DNA of 64,000 bases, taken from assembly GCA_002418835.1 (NCBI GenBank), contig DIEX01000032.1, forward strand, positions 62,001-126,000. Reading direction: 5' to 3'. The position numbers were made by a program, and so were the translations under genes. The stretch is from Spirochaetia bacterium UBA5763. GTDB lineage: Bacteria > Spirochaetota > UBA4802 > UBA5550. The notes below the pieces were generated by a model that searched no databases, was not told where the DNA came from, and worked only from the letters and a program-made list of their open reading frames with translations. Shown one piece after another: positions 1-8,207 of this stretch (within the stretch, counting starts at the first letter, position 1; every line of letters begins with the position of its first letter).

Positions 1-1
1 T

Positions 2-154
2 GAACGCTTTTACAGGGTGGACAGAAGCAGGTCAAGGGCAACAGGGGGCACAGGTCTGGGGCTTTCCATTGTTAAGCATGCTGCAATGGTTCTGGGGTGG
101 AGGGTCTCAGTATCCTCAGATAAAAACGGAACTTCTTTCACTATTGAGATATAA
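2..154 (+). CDS. sensor histidine kinase, C-terminal fragment (cut by window start)
   Basis: The first reading frame of the window is open from base 2 to a TAA at 152-154 and encodes the last 50 residues of a HATPase_c domain. It contains ERFYRVDRSRSR (F-box region) and the G2 box GTGLGLSIVKH, followed by a terminal beta-strand pair ending FTIEI. This is the usual PhoR-type end of a two-component kinase, with the ATP lid visible. The sensor and dimerisation parts lie outside the window, so the stimulus and partner regulator cannot be named. The HAD phosphatase starts 40 bases downstream on the same strand. Confidence 0.9.
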   Translation, partial: ERFYRVDRSRSRATGGTGLGLSIVKHAAMVLGWRVSVSSDKNGTSFTIEI

Positions 155-194
155 TTTTGTTGCGGGAAACACTCCCCCGATAGATTCTGCCGAC

Positions 195-779
195 ATGAAA
201 ATAATTGAAATCAATCCACGAGCCGGGGGGCTCATCTTTGATATGGATGGCACACTCGCTGATTCCATGCCTGTTCATTTCCTTGCGTGGAAGCTCACCG
301 CGCTTGAACACGGCTTTGTGTATACCGAAGAACTGTTTTACAGCCTTGCGGGGATGCCCACACATAAAATTGTTCCTGTGGTAAATGAAAAATTAGGGTT
401 ATCACTTGACCCTGTAAACTTCTCTAAAAGAAAAGAGGAACTCTTCCTTGAGAATCTGAAAGAGGTCAGGGCAATTGAACCTGTTGCTGATATTGTGCGC
501 AGGTACCACGGAAAACTCCCTATGTCCATTGGCACCGGAGGAAAAAAATATATCGCAGAACTTACTCTTAATATGATAGGATTTGACGGTTTTTTCGACG
601 CAATTGTTGCTGCGGATGACGTTGCGAACCACAAACCGTTCCCTGATACATTTCTCAGGTGTGCTGAACTTATGGGAGTTGAACCTCAGTTCTGCCAGGT
701 ATTTGAAGACGGAGAGATGGGGCTTCTTGCAGCGGAGAGAGCAGGTATGATTGTAACTGATATAAGGCCGTATCTGTAA
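195..779 (+). CDS. HAD-superfamily sugar-phosphate phosphatase, YqaB-like
   Basis: This 194-residue haloacid dehalogenase-type phosphatase closely resembles E. coli YqaB (fructose-1-phosphate phosphatase) and the beta-phosphoglucomutase-like subfamily. Motif I is FDMDGTLAD (nucleophile Asp16, acid Asp18), motif II lies in SIGTGG, motif III is the Lys of NHKPFPD, and motif IV is FEDGEMG. A helical cap follows motif I (about residues 22-85). It probably dephosphorylates a small phosphorylated sugar in the cytoplasm; the substrate is inferred from similarity only. The frame is open upstream to base 69, but that stretch overlaps the histidine-kinase tail in another frame, so the ATG at 195, which puts motif I near the N terminus as in the family, is the better start. 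No strong Shine-Dalgarno is visible. Confidence 0.88.
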   Translation: MKIIEINPRAGGLIFDMDGTLADSMPVHFLAWKLTALEHGFVYTEELFYSLAGMPTHKIVPVVNEKLGLSLDPVNFSKRKEELFLENLKEVRAIEPVADIVRRYHGKLPMSIGTGGKKYIAELTLNMIGFDGFFDAIVAADDVANHKPFPDTFLRCAELMGVEPQFCQVFEDGEMGLLAAERAGMIVTDIRPYL

Positions 780-797
780 CTCCCTTAATTACCGGAA

Positions 798-1254
798 TCA
801 CTCTTTATCAATTACCCTTCTGCTGAATTCAACGATATCTCCCCATTTATCATTATACATAATTGCAACTATATTCCGTATTGCATTATTGTCAAAAATA
901 TCAGTATCTGTAGTATACATTCTTATATAAGATGGAGGCAGCAGACCTATACTGGAGATATCGAACTGCTCAACCGGTACCCATCCCGAACCCCGCAGGT
1001 AGAATTCAAACCAGGCATGCCCTTTCAGATTAGCCTTTATATGCAAGATACTCATGATTTTCCGGTTCATTTTCAACTGCCTGATTTATAAAAGTCAATG
1101 CTCCTTCAAAATTTCCGGATTTGACTTTTTCAATCGCTCTGAGGTAATTATCACGCGTAGCCTGAGTTGAAACATCTTTTGTAATAGAACCTGAAAGTAT
1201 AATACAGATTATTATTAAAAAATTACTGACAATTGCTCCTGTTTTATTATTCAT
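798..1254 (-). pseudogene. decayed TPR/transglutaminase-like gene
   Basis: Two overlapping short frames on the minus strand look like the two ends of one gene after an internal deletion with frameshift. The upstream part (1254 to 1030) has a signal-anchor sequence and one TPR-like helix pair (NFEGALTFINQAVENEPENHEYLAYKG), and stops at a TAA. The downstream part (1076 to 798, another frame) carries the transglutaminase core around the catalytic histidine, GHAWFEFYLRGSGWVPVE. The catalytic cysteine segment that should precede it is absent. Intact relatives are secreted or periplasmic transglutaminase-fold proteins with TPRs. I infer a non-functional remnant. A short expressed peptide from either half cannot be excluded. 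Confidence 0.6.
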
Positions 1255-1350
1255 AAATTTATACTATCCTTTCCGGTTTCTAAAAATGTAATTCATCTCC
1301 TTTCGTTTTCCAAAATTAAAATATTATTACCTTTTATTTATTGAACGTAT

Positions 1351-1381
1351 AAAAATGAAGGCGGAAATCAACACCGCCTTC
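1351..1381 (-). terminator. Rho-independent terminator after the 1428-1853 lipoprotein gene
   Basis: GAAGGCGG and CCGCCTTC form an 8-bp stem with a 9-nt loop (1357-1381). Read on the minus strand it is followed by a short U-rich tail (complement of 1351-1356). It lies 47 bases past the lipoprotein stop codon. Confidence 0.7.
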
Positions 1382-1427
1382 AAAACATAGACTGATACAG
1401 GCATAGTCAGCCTGTTTATTATAAAAC

Positions 1428-1853
1428 CTATCTGATTATTTTAATTTCGTCAGCCTTTGCAAGTTCAGATTTTTGATATTTTTTCTCCTGAGTTTTGTCA
1501 GATCCGAGAAATTTAAGAAGAACAATTTTTTTATCCTTCCAGCCGATCTTTACGATCTGAATAGTGTCGGAAGGTATTTCATTTGACGATTCAAGGAGTC
1601 TGCCTTCCTCCCAGTAATAGAGAATACCGTCTTTTATTTCAGAGGCGATTATTCTGGAATTGATCAAAGTGCAGCATATTGAAAGATCCTGTTGCATTTC
1701 CGGCGAAGCGTATTTTTTAATTACACTCCTGTAGTTCTCGAGAGAACCATGCGCCCGCATACATTCTTTCATTTCCGGAATTACAGCTGTACCACAGCCG
1801 GAGATGATAAGAGTGGAAAAAAAGCACATAAGCAAAAGTTTTGCGTATTTCAT
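1428..1853 (-). CDS. small lipoprotein, unknown function
   Basis: This 141-residue protein has a type II signal sequence ending in the lipobox LIISGC with Cys20, so it should be lipid-anchored in the envelope. The mature part has a pair of cysteines (ICC) and a basic C-terminal tail; I recognise no family. A strong Shine-Dalgarno (GAGGAGG) precedes the ATG at 1853. It is monocistronic: the upstream 400 bases are AT-rich and gene-free, and a terminator follows. Confidence 0.75.
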   Translation of the reverse strand: MKYAKLLLMCFFSTLIISGCGTAVIPEMKECMRAHGSLENYRSVIKKYASPEMQQDLSICCTLINSRIIASEIKDGILYYWEEGRLLESSNEIPSDTIQIVKIGWKDKKIVLLKFLGSDKTQEKKYQKSELAKADEIKIIR

Positions 1854-2267
1854 CTTTATCCTCCTCTTTATTTAATCCTGCCGTTATGTTTAATAACAGG
1901 TTAATTCCGGCTAACACCTGTCAAAAAACTTTGTCAAGAAATAAATTAAAATTTTTATAGTTGTTAATAAATTATTGCATAATAATATTTTATTTCTATG
2001 CCGGCATAGTTATTATTTTAAAAAATTAATGCCGGAAAAATAGTATTTATTATTAATTGACTACATGATTTATTATAGCAAATTACGATTGAATTAGAAC
2101 ATCAAATTGTCATTTCGAAGAAGCGTCAGCGACTGAGCAGTTCGGCAGGCTCACTGACCGTCAATAACGGTTCCTGAGCTTGTCGAAGGACTCACATTCG
2201 TTCGAAATGACGTTGCCCTAATCGTTTCGTAAAATGCTATAGTTTAAAAAATTTATTGAAAATAGAA
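1854..2267. other. AT-rich intergenic region with two palindromic elements
   Basis: No convincing gene is present between the divergent lipoprotein and membrane-protein genes. Positions 1920-2100 are very AT-rich and should hold both promoters. They contain inverted arms CCGGCAT (2001-2007) and ATGCCGG (2029-2035). Positions 2109-2211 hold a separate element bounded by inverted repeats. Confidence 0.6.
2109..2211. repeat. 103-bp palindromic intergenic repeat
   Basis: The element starts with GTCATTTCGAA (2109-2119) and ends with its exact inverse, TTCGAAATGAC (2201-2211). The interior is much more GC-rich than the flanks and contains the pieces TTCGGCAGGCTCA and CCTGAGCTTGTCGAAGGA, which resemble interspersed palindromes seen in many bacterial genomes. 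There is no open reading frame. It could be a miniature mobile element or a structured REP-like unit. Only one copy is in the window. Confidence 0.6.
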
Positions 2268-3176
2268 ATGATAATGAAATTAATTAATCTGATAAGCACT
2301 CTGATGGATAAGCTTGAGGAGTTATTTGAATCTTCAAAAAATATTTCCGTTGTCGGAACACTTCTTGCTTTTAGTTTTCTCTTTGGAATCTTTGCTGTTG
2401 AAATGAATATCAGGGGTCTGGTTCCGGGATTTCTCTCAGGGCTTATACCGTTAAAACATCTTGTAATAATAGCCCAGGTATTCACGCTTGTATTATGCTT
2501 TGAAGTGATCAGTCTTATATTCAGCTTCGTACATTCAGTTACTATCTCCATGGGAAAACAGATCGAGGTTCTTTCACTTGTTCTCCTGAGAGAAGTATTT
2601 AAGGAGTTCTCTTACTTTACCGAGCCTATTGAATGGGTTCAGGCCAAACCATTTCTATTCCCCATGATCTCAAGCGCCCTTGGCGCCCTTGTTCTGTTTA
2701 TTATTCTCGGTTTCTATTACAGGATTTATCAGGCACGGCCTATTACCAATGATTTAAGAGAAACTAAAAATTTTATTAAGATAAAAAAGAATATCGCTTT
2801 TGTACTACTGGTTTCTTTTATAATTATAATCATTTATGAAGCAATTCTATACCTTCAGACCGGACAGTCTCACAAGGCTTTTGATACTTTTTTCACGATC
2901 CTGATCTTCAGTGATATACTGATTATCCTTGTTTCAATGCGTTACAGTACAAGCTACCTTATCACTTTCAGAAACTCCGGATTCGCGGTGGCCACTGTTT
3001 TTATCCGCCTTGCGCTGTTGTCCCCTCCGCCATACAGCGCTCTTATAGGAATAGGGAGCGCGCTTTTTGTAATGGGGATAAGCCTGAATTATAAATATTA
3101 CAAGCCTTCAGAAAGCTGTGTCAGGCCCTGTCAGGACCCCTCTGTGAACGCTGATTTCTCCTCTCCCCGAACCTGA
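2268..3176 (+). CDS. multi-spanning membrane protein, unknown function
   Basis: This protein of about 302 residues has roughly six to seven hydrophobic segments spread through its length (for example ISVVGTLLAFSFLFGIFAV and IAFVLLVSFIIIIIYEAILYL) separated by short charged loops. I recognise no family motif. The C-terminal 25 residues are hydrophilic with two cysteines. The start is uncertain: a TTG at 2256 and ATGs at 2268 and 2274 are all in frame, and none has a good Shine-Dalgarno. The last 56 bases overlap the 3' end of the convergent DUF3592 gene, so the true C terminus is constrained on both strands. Confidence 0.65.
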   Translation: MIMKLINLISTLMDKLEELFESSKNISVVGTLLAFSFLFGIFAVEMNIRGLVPGFLSGLIPLKHLVIIAQVFTLVLCFEVISLIFSFVHSVTISMGKQIEVLSLVLLREVFKEFSYFTEPIEWVQAKPFLFPMISSALGALVLFIILGFYYRIYQARPITNDLRETKNFIKIKKNIAFVLLVSFIIIIIYEAILYLQTGQSHKAFDTFFTILIFSDILIILVSMRYSTSYLITFRNSGFAVATVFIRLALLSPPPYSALIGIGSALFVMGISLNYKYYKPSESCVRPCQDPSVNADFSSPRT

Positions 3177-3645
3177 GAAGAGCAAGTCCCACAATCAAAA
3201 AAATTATTGAGAGAAGACCAAGAGCAATTTCAGCATGCCTGACATCCATGAATGATCTCGCAGCTCTTGCCTCTTCAGGCATATCAGGGTTATAACGCAA
3301 TTTAATATCCGGAACCTTATAAAATGAATTTGTAAAACCTGATTCACGGGCTTTGATAAAAGTCCAAACCTCATAATCCATACTGACTTCACTGCGGAAC
3401 CTGTGACTCCTCCCTTCAGTGTCCGTGAATTCAATTACAGGATAAAAAACCTTTTTGTTTACACCATCCGTGTCAGCTTCATCCGCTTCAATGTAATCGA
3501 CGATCCTGCCTGTTGTTTCAGCAGATGATGACATAAAACTCCAGGTTTTTATAGTAAAAAAAATCATACCAGCCAGCAAACATACCCCGACAGCAGTAAA
3601 TAATCTGCCGGTGAACTTCATGCTTAATGGAAAAGAGTATATCAC
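3121..3645 (-). CDS. DUF3592-domain membrane protein
   Basis: This 174-residue protein has an N-terminal membrane segment (FTAVGVCLLAGMIFFTIKTW), an extracytoplasmic beta domain of the DUF3592 type, and a C-terminal membrane segment (IALGLLSIIFLIVGLALL). In the central domain GRIVDYIEADE, YPVIEFTDTEGRSHRFRS and LRYNPDMPEEAR are visible. DUF3592 proteins have no settled function. I place the start at a GTG (3645), because AAGGAG sits about 8 bases upstream; an internal ATG at 3621 lacks such a site. It lies 28 bases downstream of the antiporter stop and may be cotranscribed with it. Confidence 0.78.
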   Translation of the reverse strand: MIYSFPLSMKFTGRLFTAVGVCLLAGMIFFTIKTWSFMSSSAETTGRIVDYIEADEADTDGVNKKVFYPVIEFTDTEGRSHRFRSEVSMDYEVWTFIKARESGFTNSFYKVPDIKLRYNPDMPEEARAARSFMDVRHAEIALGLLSIIFLIVGLALLRFGERRNQRSQRGPDRA

Positions 3646-3673
3646 AACGAATCTCCTTATTAGAAAAAAATCA

Positions 3674-4876
3674 CTACCTGATCCTGTCAGTAACCGGAAC
3701 ACCGGCAAGAAGATATTTTACAATCCAGATAAAAACACCTGTAAGCAGGAGATTAAGAGCAAGGATCAGAACAGCAACTGTTACTATGGGGCCTCCGATG
3801 CCGTAACCAAGGCTGATAATTATAACACCTGCTCCAACTTCCCCGCGGGGCCACATGCCGATAGCTATTGCCATCCTCTCCCTCCAGTGTGCCTCTTTTC
3901 TGTAAACAAAAGCCGGGAACATCTTCCCGAGGTTGGAGAGAAGCGTCACAGCAATTACATGAAAAGCTATCTCCCCGGGACTAATTGCGGGCTGCGAACC
4001 GGTTACAGTCGAAACAGCCCCGCTCAGCCCGCCTGATGCTTCTCCAAAAATCAGAGGCATATTCAGGCCCACCAGTATCATGAAAGAAGCTGAAACAATT
4101 GTGGATACTCTTTTTTCAATTTCTGAATCATACACGTTACCTGCTTCAGGGTACTTTATCATTACGCCAAGAACAAAGGCAGGGAGAAGAACTTCAATAT
4201 GAATAGGTACATCAGGATCTATCGACTTGGTCAGAAAATATATAACCTCAGTGACAAGAACAATTACTGCTGAATATGCCAGCACAGAATTCCACTTTAC
4301 AGGAAACGGCAGGCGATGCATGAACCTCCATGCCAGCCATAAAAAGGTCACCATCACAAGTACAGCGAAACCGAGCTGCCAGGCAAAGCCCACGATCATC
4401 ATCTTCAGCGGGATCATGAGGAGCACAGTATCAAGGTCATCAAAAATCGCGAGAACCCGGGTTTTACGGTACATCCATGTAGAAGCAAGACCAGCCGCCG
4501 CCAGCATGGAGAAGAGCACCCCTGCTGATGTGGGAGCAGCGAAACGGGATGCAAGCATCACCTCTTTCCAGGCATTCCAGTCCTGCCAGAATGCTGATGG
4601 AAGCATTATAAATACAAAATAGAGAGCCACAAAAATCCAAGGGAAAGCTGCGGCAGTCATCGCAACAAGATAATCCACTCCATAAGATTTTATTTTATCC
4701 TTCTCTATTTCGAATTCATATCCCACATGAATCATAATAAATGAGAGCGCAATCAGTGTGAGTATACTGATAATTTTTGAAAAAGCAGTGTATAAACCGC
4801 CAATTATTCCGGGGAGAAATTGTGATCCGGCAAGACCTGCAATTAGAAAAAACGAAAAAATAATTACTTTTTTCAT
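3674..4876 (-). CDS. cation/proton antiporter, CPA2/Kef-like
   Basis: This 400-residue inner-membrane protein has about twelve hydrophobic segments. The AIFDDLDTVLL segment matches the unwound-helix acidic pair that binds the cation in NhaA/CPA2 exchangers, and GMWPRGEVGAGVI matches the conserved positively charged helix of the family. There is no cytoplasmic TrkA-N domain, so it resembles a plain antiporter rather than a ligand-gated Kef channel. It likely exchanges Na+ or K+ for H+; the ion is not deducible. The DUF3592 gene follows closely. Confidence 0.82.
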   Translation of the reverse strand: MKKVIIFSFFLIAGLAGSQFLPGIIGGLYTAFSKIISILTLIALSFIMIHVGYEFEIEKDKIKSYGVDYLVAMTAAAFPWIFVALYFVFIMLPSAFWQDWNAWKEVMLASRFAAPTSAGVLFSMLAAAGLASTWMYRKTRVLAIFDDLDTVLLMIPLKMMIVGFAWQLGFAVLVMVTFLWLAWRFMHRLPFPVKWNSVLAYSAVIVLVTEVIYFLTKSIDPDVPIHIEVLLPAFVLGVMIKYPEAGNVYDSEIEKRVSTIVSASFMILVGLNMPLIFGEASGGLSGAVSTVTGSQPAISPGEIAFHVIAVTLLSNLGKMFPAFVYRKEAHWRERMAIAIGMWPRGEVGAGVIIISLGYGIGGPIVTVAVLILALNLLLTGVFIWIVKYLLAGVPVTDRIR

Positions 4877-4993
4877 TCAGTACACACTCTCCAGGTTATA
4901 AGAATCTATTATCTTTAATATAAACCCGGTGCAAACCATTGTCATAAAAAAATATTAATAATTACGAAAGGATTTTCAGATTCCTGCACTGAC

Positions 4994-5025
4994 GCAAAAA
5001 ATCCCTCTTATGAATAAGAGGGATT
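4994..5025 (-). terminator. Rho-independent terminator of the YncE-like gene
   Basis: AATCCCTCTTAT (5000-5011) and ATAAGAGGGATT (5014-5025) form a near-continuous hairpin. On the minus strand it is followed by a run of seven U. It lies 25 bases beyond the stop of the 5051-6304 gene. Confidence 0.8.
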
Positions 5026-5050
5026 CATCTCTGAAACTTTAAGCTACATA

Positions 5051-6304
5051 CTACTTATTATAATTTATCCTGTAATACTCAACTTCATTATCAAGAAAAT
5101 TTGTAAAGGCCAGATATTTTCCGTCAGGGGAGATGTCCAGTCCCGTAGGCTGATTCCTCCCCCAGATCCATTCAACAATTTGAAGAGTTGCTGTATCTAT
5201 CACAAAAACCTTGCCGAATTTCGGGCCCTTTTTTAAATATGTCACAGGATTGTTCGGCCCCCTTGAAGAGACAAAAAGGTATCTCCCGTCAGGTGTAAGT
5301 TTAGCAGTGTTGAGTTTTGAATCAACAGGGATCTCTTTAATAACCTTATCATCAGCCGGATTGATTACATATATGCTTCCTCTGTACATGTCAGAAACAT
5401 AAAGGAGATTTTTCTTTTTATCAAGGAGTATATGCCTCTTTGCACCTTTAGGGAACTTCATTGTCTTTACAATCTTCCCTGAAGCAATATCAATTTTCTG
5501 AATCTCTCCTGAACTGAATATGCAGACATAAAGGAATTTATCATCAGCAGTTGTTACCATCCCGCGGGGAATACCTGCGACCTTGATCTTTTTAATAACC
5601 TTATACTGATTCACATCAATTACTGAAACATCGTGAGATTCCCAGTTAGACGCAAAAGCGAGTTTATGGTCATTGGTCATTGCTATAATCTTTGTCCATA
5701 TACCCTTTGAAGGTATTGTGAGCTTGTATGAGTAGTCCTTCATATCAATTACATGAATGGCATTTGCCGCCATCTGAGATACCCACATCTCATTTCTGTC
5801 AGTGAAGAAAACAATCTCAACAAAGTTGCGTAGTTTCGCGTACTGATGAGGAATTTCAATGGTTTTCACCTTCTGAAAAGTTGACGTTGAAAAAAGGTCA
5901 ACCCCTGCTCCTTCAAGGAGGGCGCATGCGAAATATTTACCATCAGGCGTAAATTCAACGCTCTTGGGATGAGCCCCTGTCTGAAAAACAGCAACCTGTT
6001 CTATCATTGAACTCTTCTTCTCAAGCTTTATCTCAAGCTCTGAAGTTCTGCCGGTAATATTTATTTTAACTTTTTTATCAAGGTAGCCCTCTGCTTTTAA
6101 AAGGAACTCGCGCTCACCTGTCTGAACATTAATCCGTTTCAGATACTGTGTGACCTTCTGCGGGTTAACCCAGGCTCCATCTATTGAGAGTGTATAGGTT
6201 TCAGGGAATATTTTAAGATTTACGCTCTTCTGTGCAGCAGTTACTGGTGAAAGAACTGTGAACAGGGCTATGGCTATAACTGATAATCTGATTCTATGTT
6301 TCAT
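5051..6304 (-). CDS. secreted YncE-like beta-propeller with PEGA-like N-terminal domain
   Basis: This 417-residue protein has a Sec signal peptide (about 1-23), then a small beta domain (about 28-95) resembling a PEGA module (KIFPETYTLSIDG, EREFLLKAEGYLDKKVKI). The rest (about 100-417) is a seven-bladed YVTN/YncE-type propeller. Repeats such as FTPDGKYFACALLEG, LTPDGRYLFVSS and ISPDGKYLAFTN mark the blades. It is probably periplasmic or surface-exposed and may bind a ligand or protein; the family does not define an activity. It is monocistronic with its own terminator. Confidence 0.85.
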   Translation of the reverse strand: MKHRIRLSVIAIALFTVLSPVTAAQKSVNLKIFPETYTLSIDGAWVNPQKVTQYLKRINVQTGEREFLLKAEGYLDKKVKINITGRTSELEIKLEKKSSMIEQVAVFQTGAHPKSVEFTPDGKYFACALLEGAGVDLFSTSTFQKVKTIEIPHQYAKLRNFVEIVFFTDRNEMWVSQMAANAIHVIDMKDYSYKLTIPSKGIWTKIIAMTNDHKLAFASNWESHDVSVIDVNQYKVIKKIKVAGIPRGMVTTADDKFLYVCIFSSGEIQKIDIASGKIVKTMKFPKGAKRHILLDKKKNLLYVSDMYRGSIYVINPADDKVIKEIPVDSKLNTAKLTPDGRYLFVSSRGPNNPVTYLKKGPKFGKVFVIDTATLQIVEWIWGRNQPTGLDISPDGKYLAFTNFLDNEVEYYRINYNK

Positions 6305-6386
6305 CCGGTACTCCAGTAGAATAATATCTTTTTATTATTTTTCTGCAGGAGTTCAGGAAATCAATGACTTTTCTGTTTTTTCTTTA

Positions 6387-8207
6387 CTATTTGAATTTCT
6401 TCCCTGATTTTGTCAGATGTTCAGACATACTGATATCTTCAATCACTTCAAAGTATGTTTCAATAATATCCTTGTGTGTTATGATCCCCTCGAAAACATT
6501 ATTGTTTTCTCCTGAGACCACCGGTATAATTTCGAGCTCATACTCCTTCAGCTTAATCAGGGCATCAGCAACAGGATCAAATATATCCACAGCCGGAACC
6601 TTAACTGCGATATCACTGGCAATCAGCAGATCCGCCAGATCATTATCCAGAATTGCGTGCCTCACATCCTTAAGTGTAATAATGCCAACGAGCTGCTGTT
6701 TCTTATCTACAATAAATATATCACCATACTTTGAGTTTATTATTATCCTTACCAGTTCTCTGAAAGGAGTTCTGAAATCAGCAACATCCATATCCGTTTT
6801 AAGAATGGAACCCACTGTTATCTTCCCGAGAATATCAAGGTCCCCCTTTTTTGTAACATCGATATTCTCATCCATAAGGGCAAGAGTATACTCACTCCCC
6901 CTCCTGTAATAAATTATAACAAGATATGAAATGATTGAAACAAGCATCAGAGGGAGAATAAACATATAGTCCCCGGTTACTTCAAAAACAAGAAGGATTG
7001 ATGTAAGAGGGATGGAGTTTATCCCTGCAAGAACTCCCCCCATGCCTACAAGAGCAAAAGCAACAGGATCGAGAACAACAGGAAGATAACCGTTCACAGT
7101 AACAGCAAAGATGTACCCGAGAAACGCGCCGATGCTTAGTGATGGAGCAAAAGTGCCGCCATAGGCCCCGGCCTGGATAAACATGGCGAGAAAAACAATC
7201 TTTAGTACAAAAAGCAGTGTCAGGTCAGGAATCTCTATTCCGTTGTGAAGAACCTTACTGATAGTTGAATACCCTATACCGAAAAGTTCATAATTCCAGA
7301 TCAGGAAAAACCCGAAAATAACTGTTGCAGGGAGAAGCCTGACAAAAGGATTATGAAGCTTAAGTTTATCATTAAAGAGAATTTTAAATTTTTCGGAAAA
7401 TTTAAAATACATCATTGCTGTTAATCCGCAGAAAATTCCCAGCGCAAGGAAGTACGGATATGACTCAAGATCCCCCATATGGTATGCAGGAATATTAAAA
7501 ATCTTTTTGTTCCCGAGAACTGCCCGTGAAAGGATATCAGCAACAACAGAAGCAATGATAAGCGCGCTGAGAGCTCTGTTTTTCAGATCATTAAGGAGAA
7601 TAACCTCTATACCGAAAAACACACCTGCAATAGGCGCATTGAACACAGCAGATATAGCAGCCCCACCTCCAGCCGAAGTATACATGATCATATCATTGCT
7701 GCTTAGCCTGAAAATCTGGGACATGAAAGAACCTATCCCCCCTCCAATCTTAGCTGCCGGCCCCTCAGGCCCCAGGGGTGCTCCTGTTCCAATAGAGATA
7801 ATGGGAGCGGCAAGATGAAACAGAGTCTCGCGGATCGGAATAAAACCTTTGCGGATAATTACAGCCTTGATTACACTGAGTACACCCTTCTCTTTAGCTA
7901 TCTCAGGTGAAAGTTTTGTCATGAGAGAGCAGACAAGGCCGCCGGCTACAGGAATCAGAATAATAAAAAACGGGTTGATATCATAATCTCTGCTTATGCT
8001 CTGAGGTTCAAAAAATTCCCTCATTTTATCAAGCAGATAATGAAAGAGTATCCCTCCGCTCCCTGCAAATAGACCGAGCACCACTGATATCAGCACATGA
8101 TAAATATACCTGAATATATCAGAGTCTAGATAACTGCTTATAAGAAGCGAATTTATCTCCTTCTGATCATTGTTATTATCTGAATCTTGAGCAATATTTT
8201 TTATCAC
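6387..8207 (-). CDS. ClC-family chloride channel with C-terminal CBS pair
   Basis: This is a ClC protein of about 606 residues: a membrane region (about 30-450) followed by two CBS domains (about 465-590). The selectivity motifs are clear: GTGAPLGPEGP carries the external gating glutamate, and GAYGGTFAPSLSIGA carries the GxFxP segment. At the place of the E. coli proton glutamate (IIEEM) this protein has GIEVI, with Val instead of the second Glu, as in ClC channels rather than H+/Cl- exchangers. The CBS pair probably senses a nucleotide. I prefer a GTG start at 8207: GGAG lies 7 bases upstream and the GTG overlaps the PrsW stop as GTGA, indicating translational coupling. A TTG at 8213 is an alternative. 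Confidence 0.9.
   Translation of the reverse strand: MIKNIAQDSDNNNDQKEINSLLISSYLDSDIFRYIYHVLISVVLGLFAGSGGILFHYLLDKMREFFEPQSISRDYDINPFFIILIPVAGGLVCSLMTKLSPEIAKEKGVLSVIKAVIIRKGFIPIRETLFHLAAPIISIGTGAPLGPEGPAAKIGGGIGSFMSQIFRLSSNDMIMYTSAGGGAAISAVFNAPIAGVFFGIEVILLNDLKNRALSALIIASVVADILSRAVLGNKKIFNIPAYHMGDLESYPYFLALGIFCGLTAMMYFKFSEKFKILFNDKLKLHNPFVRLLPATVIFGFFLIWNYELFGIGYSTISKVLHNGIEIPDLTLLFVLKIVFLAMFIQAGAYGGTFAPSLSIGAFLGYIFAVTVNGYLPVVLDPVAFALVGMGGVLAGINSIPLTSILLVFEVTGDYMFILPLMLVSIISYLVIIYYRRGSEYTLALMDENIDVTKKGDLDILGKITVGSILKTDMDVADFRTPFRELVRIIINSKYGDIFIVDKKQQLVGIITLKDVRHAILDNDLADLLIASDIAVKVPAVDIFDPVADALIKLKEYELEIIPVVSGENNNVFEGIITHKDIIETYFEVIEDISMSEHLTKSGKKFK

Noticed and set aside
69..194. N-terminal extension of the HAD phosphatase
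   Set aside because: The stretch overlaps the C-terminal coding part of the histidine kinase, and the family starts just before the DxD motif.
3611..4622. Plus-strand open frames opposite the antiporter gene
   Set aside because: They are composition shadows of a real transporter gene, with low-complexity products and no initiation signals.
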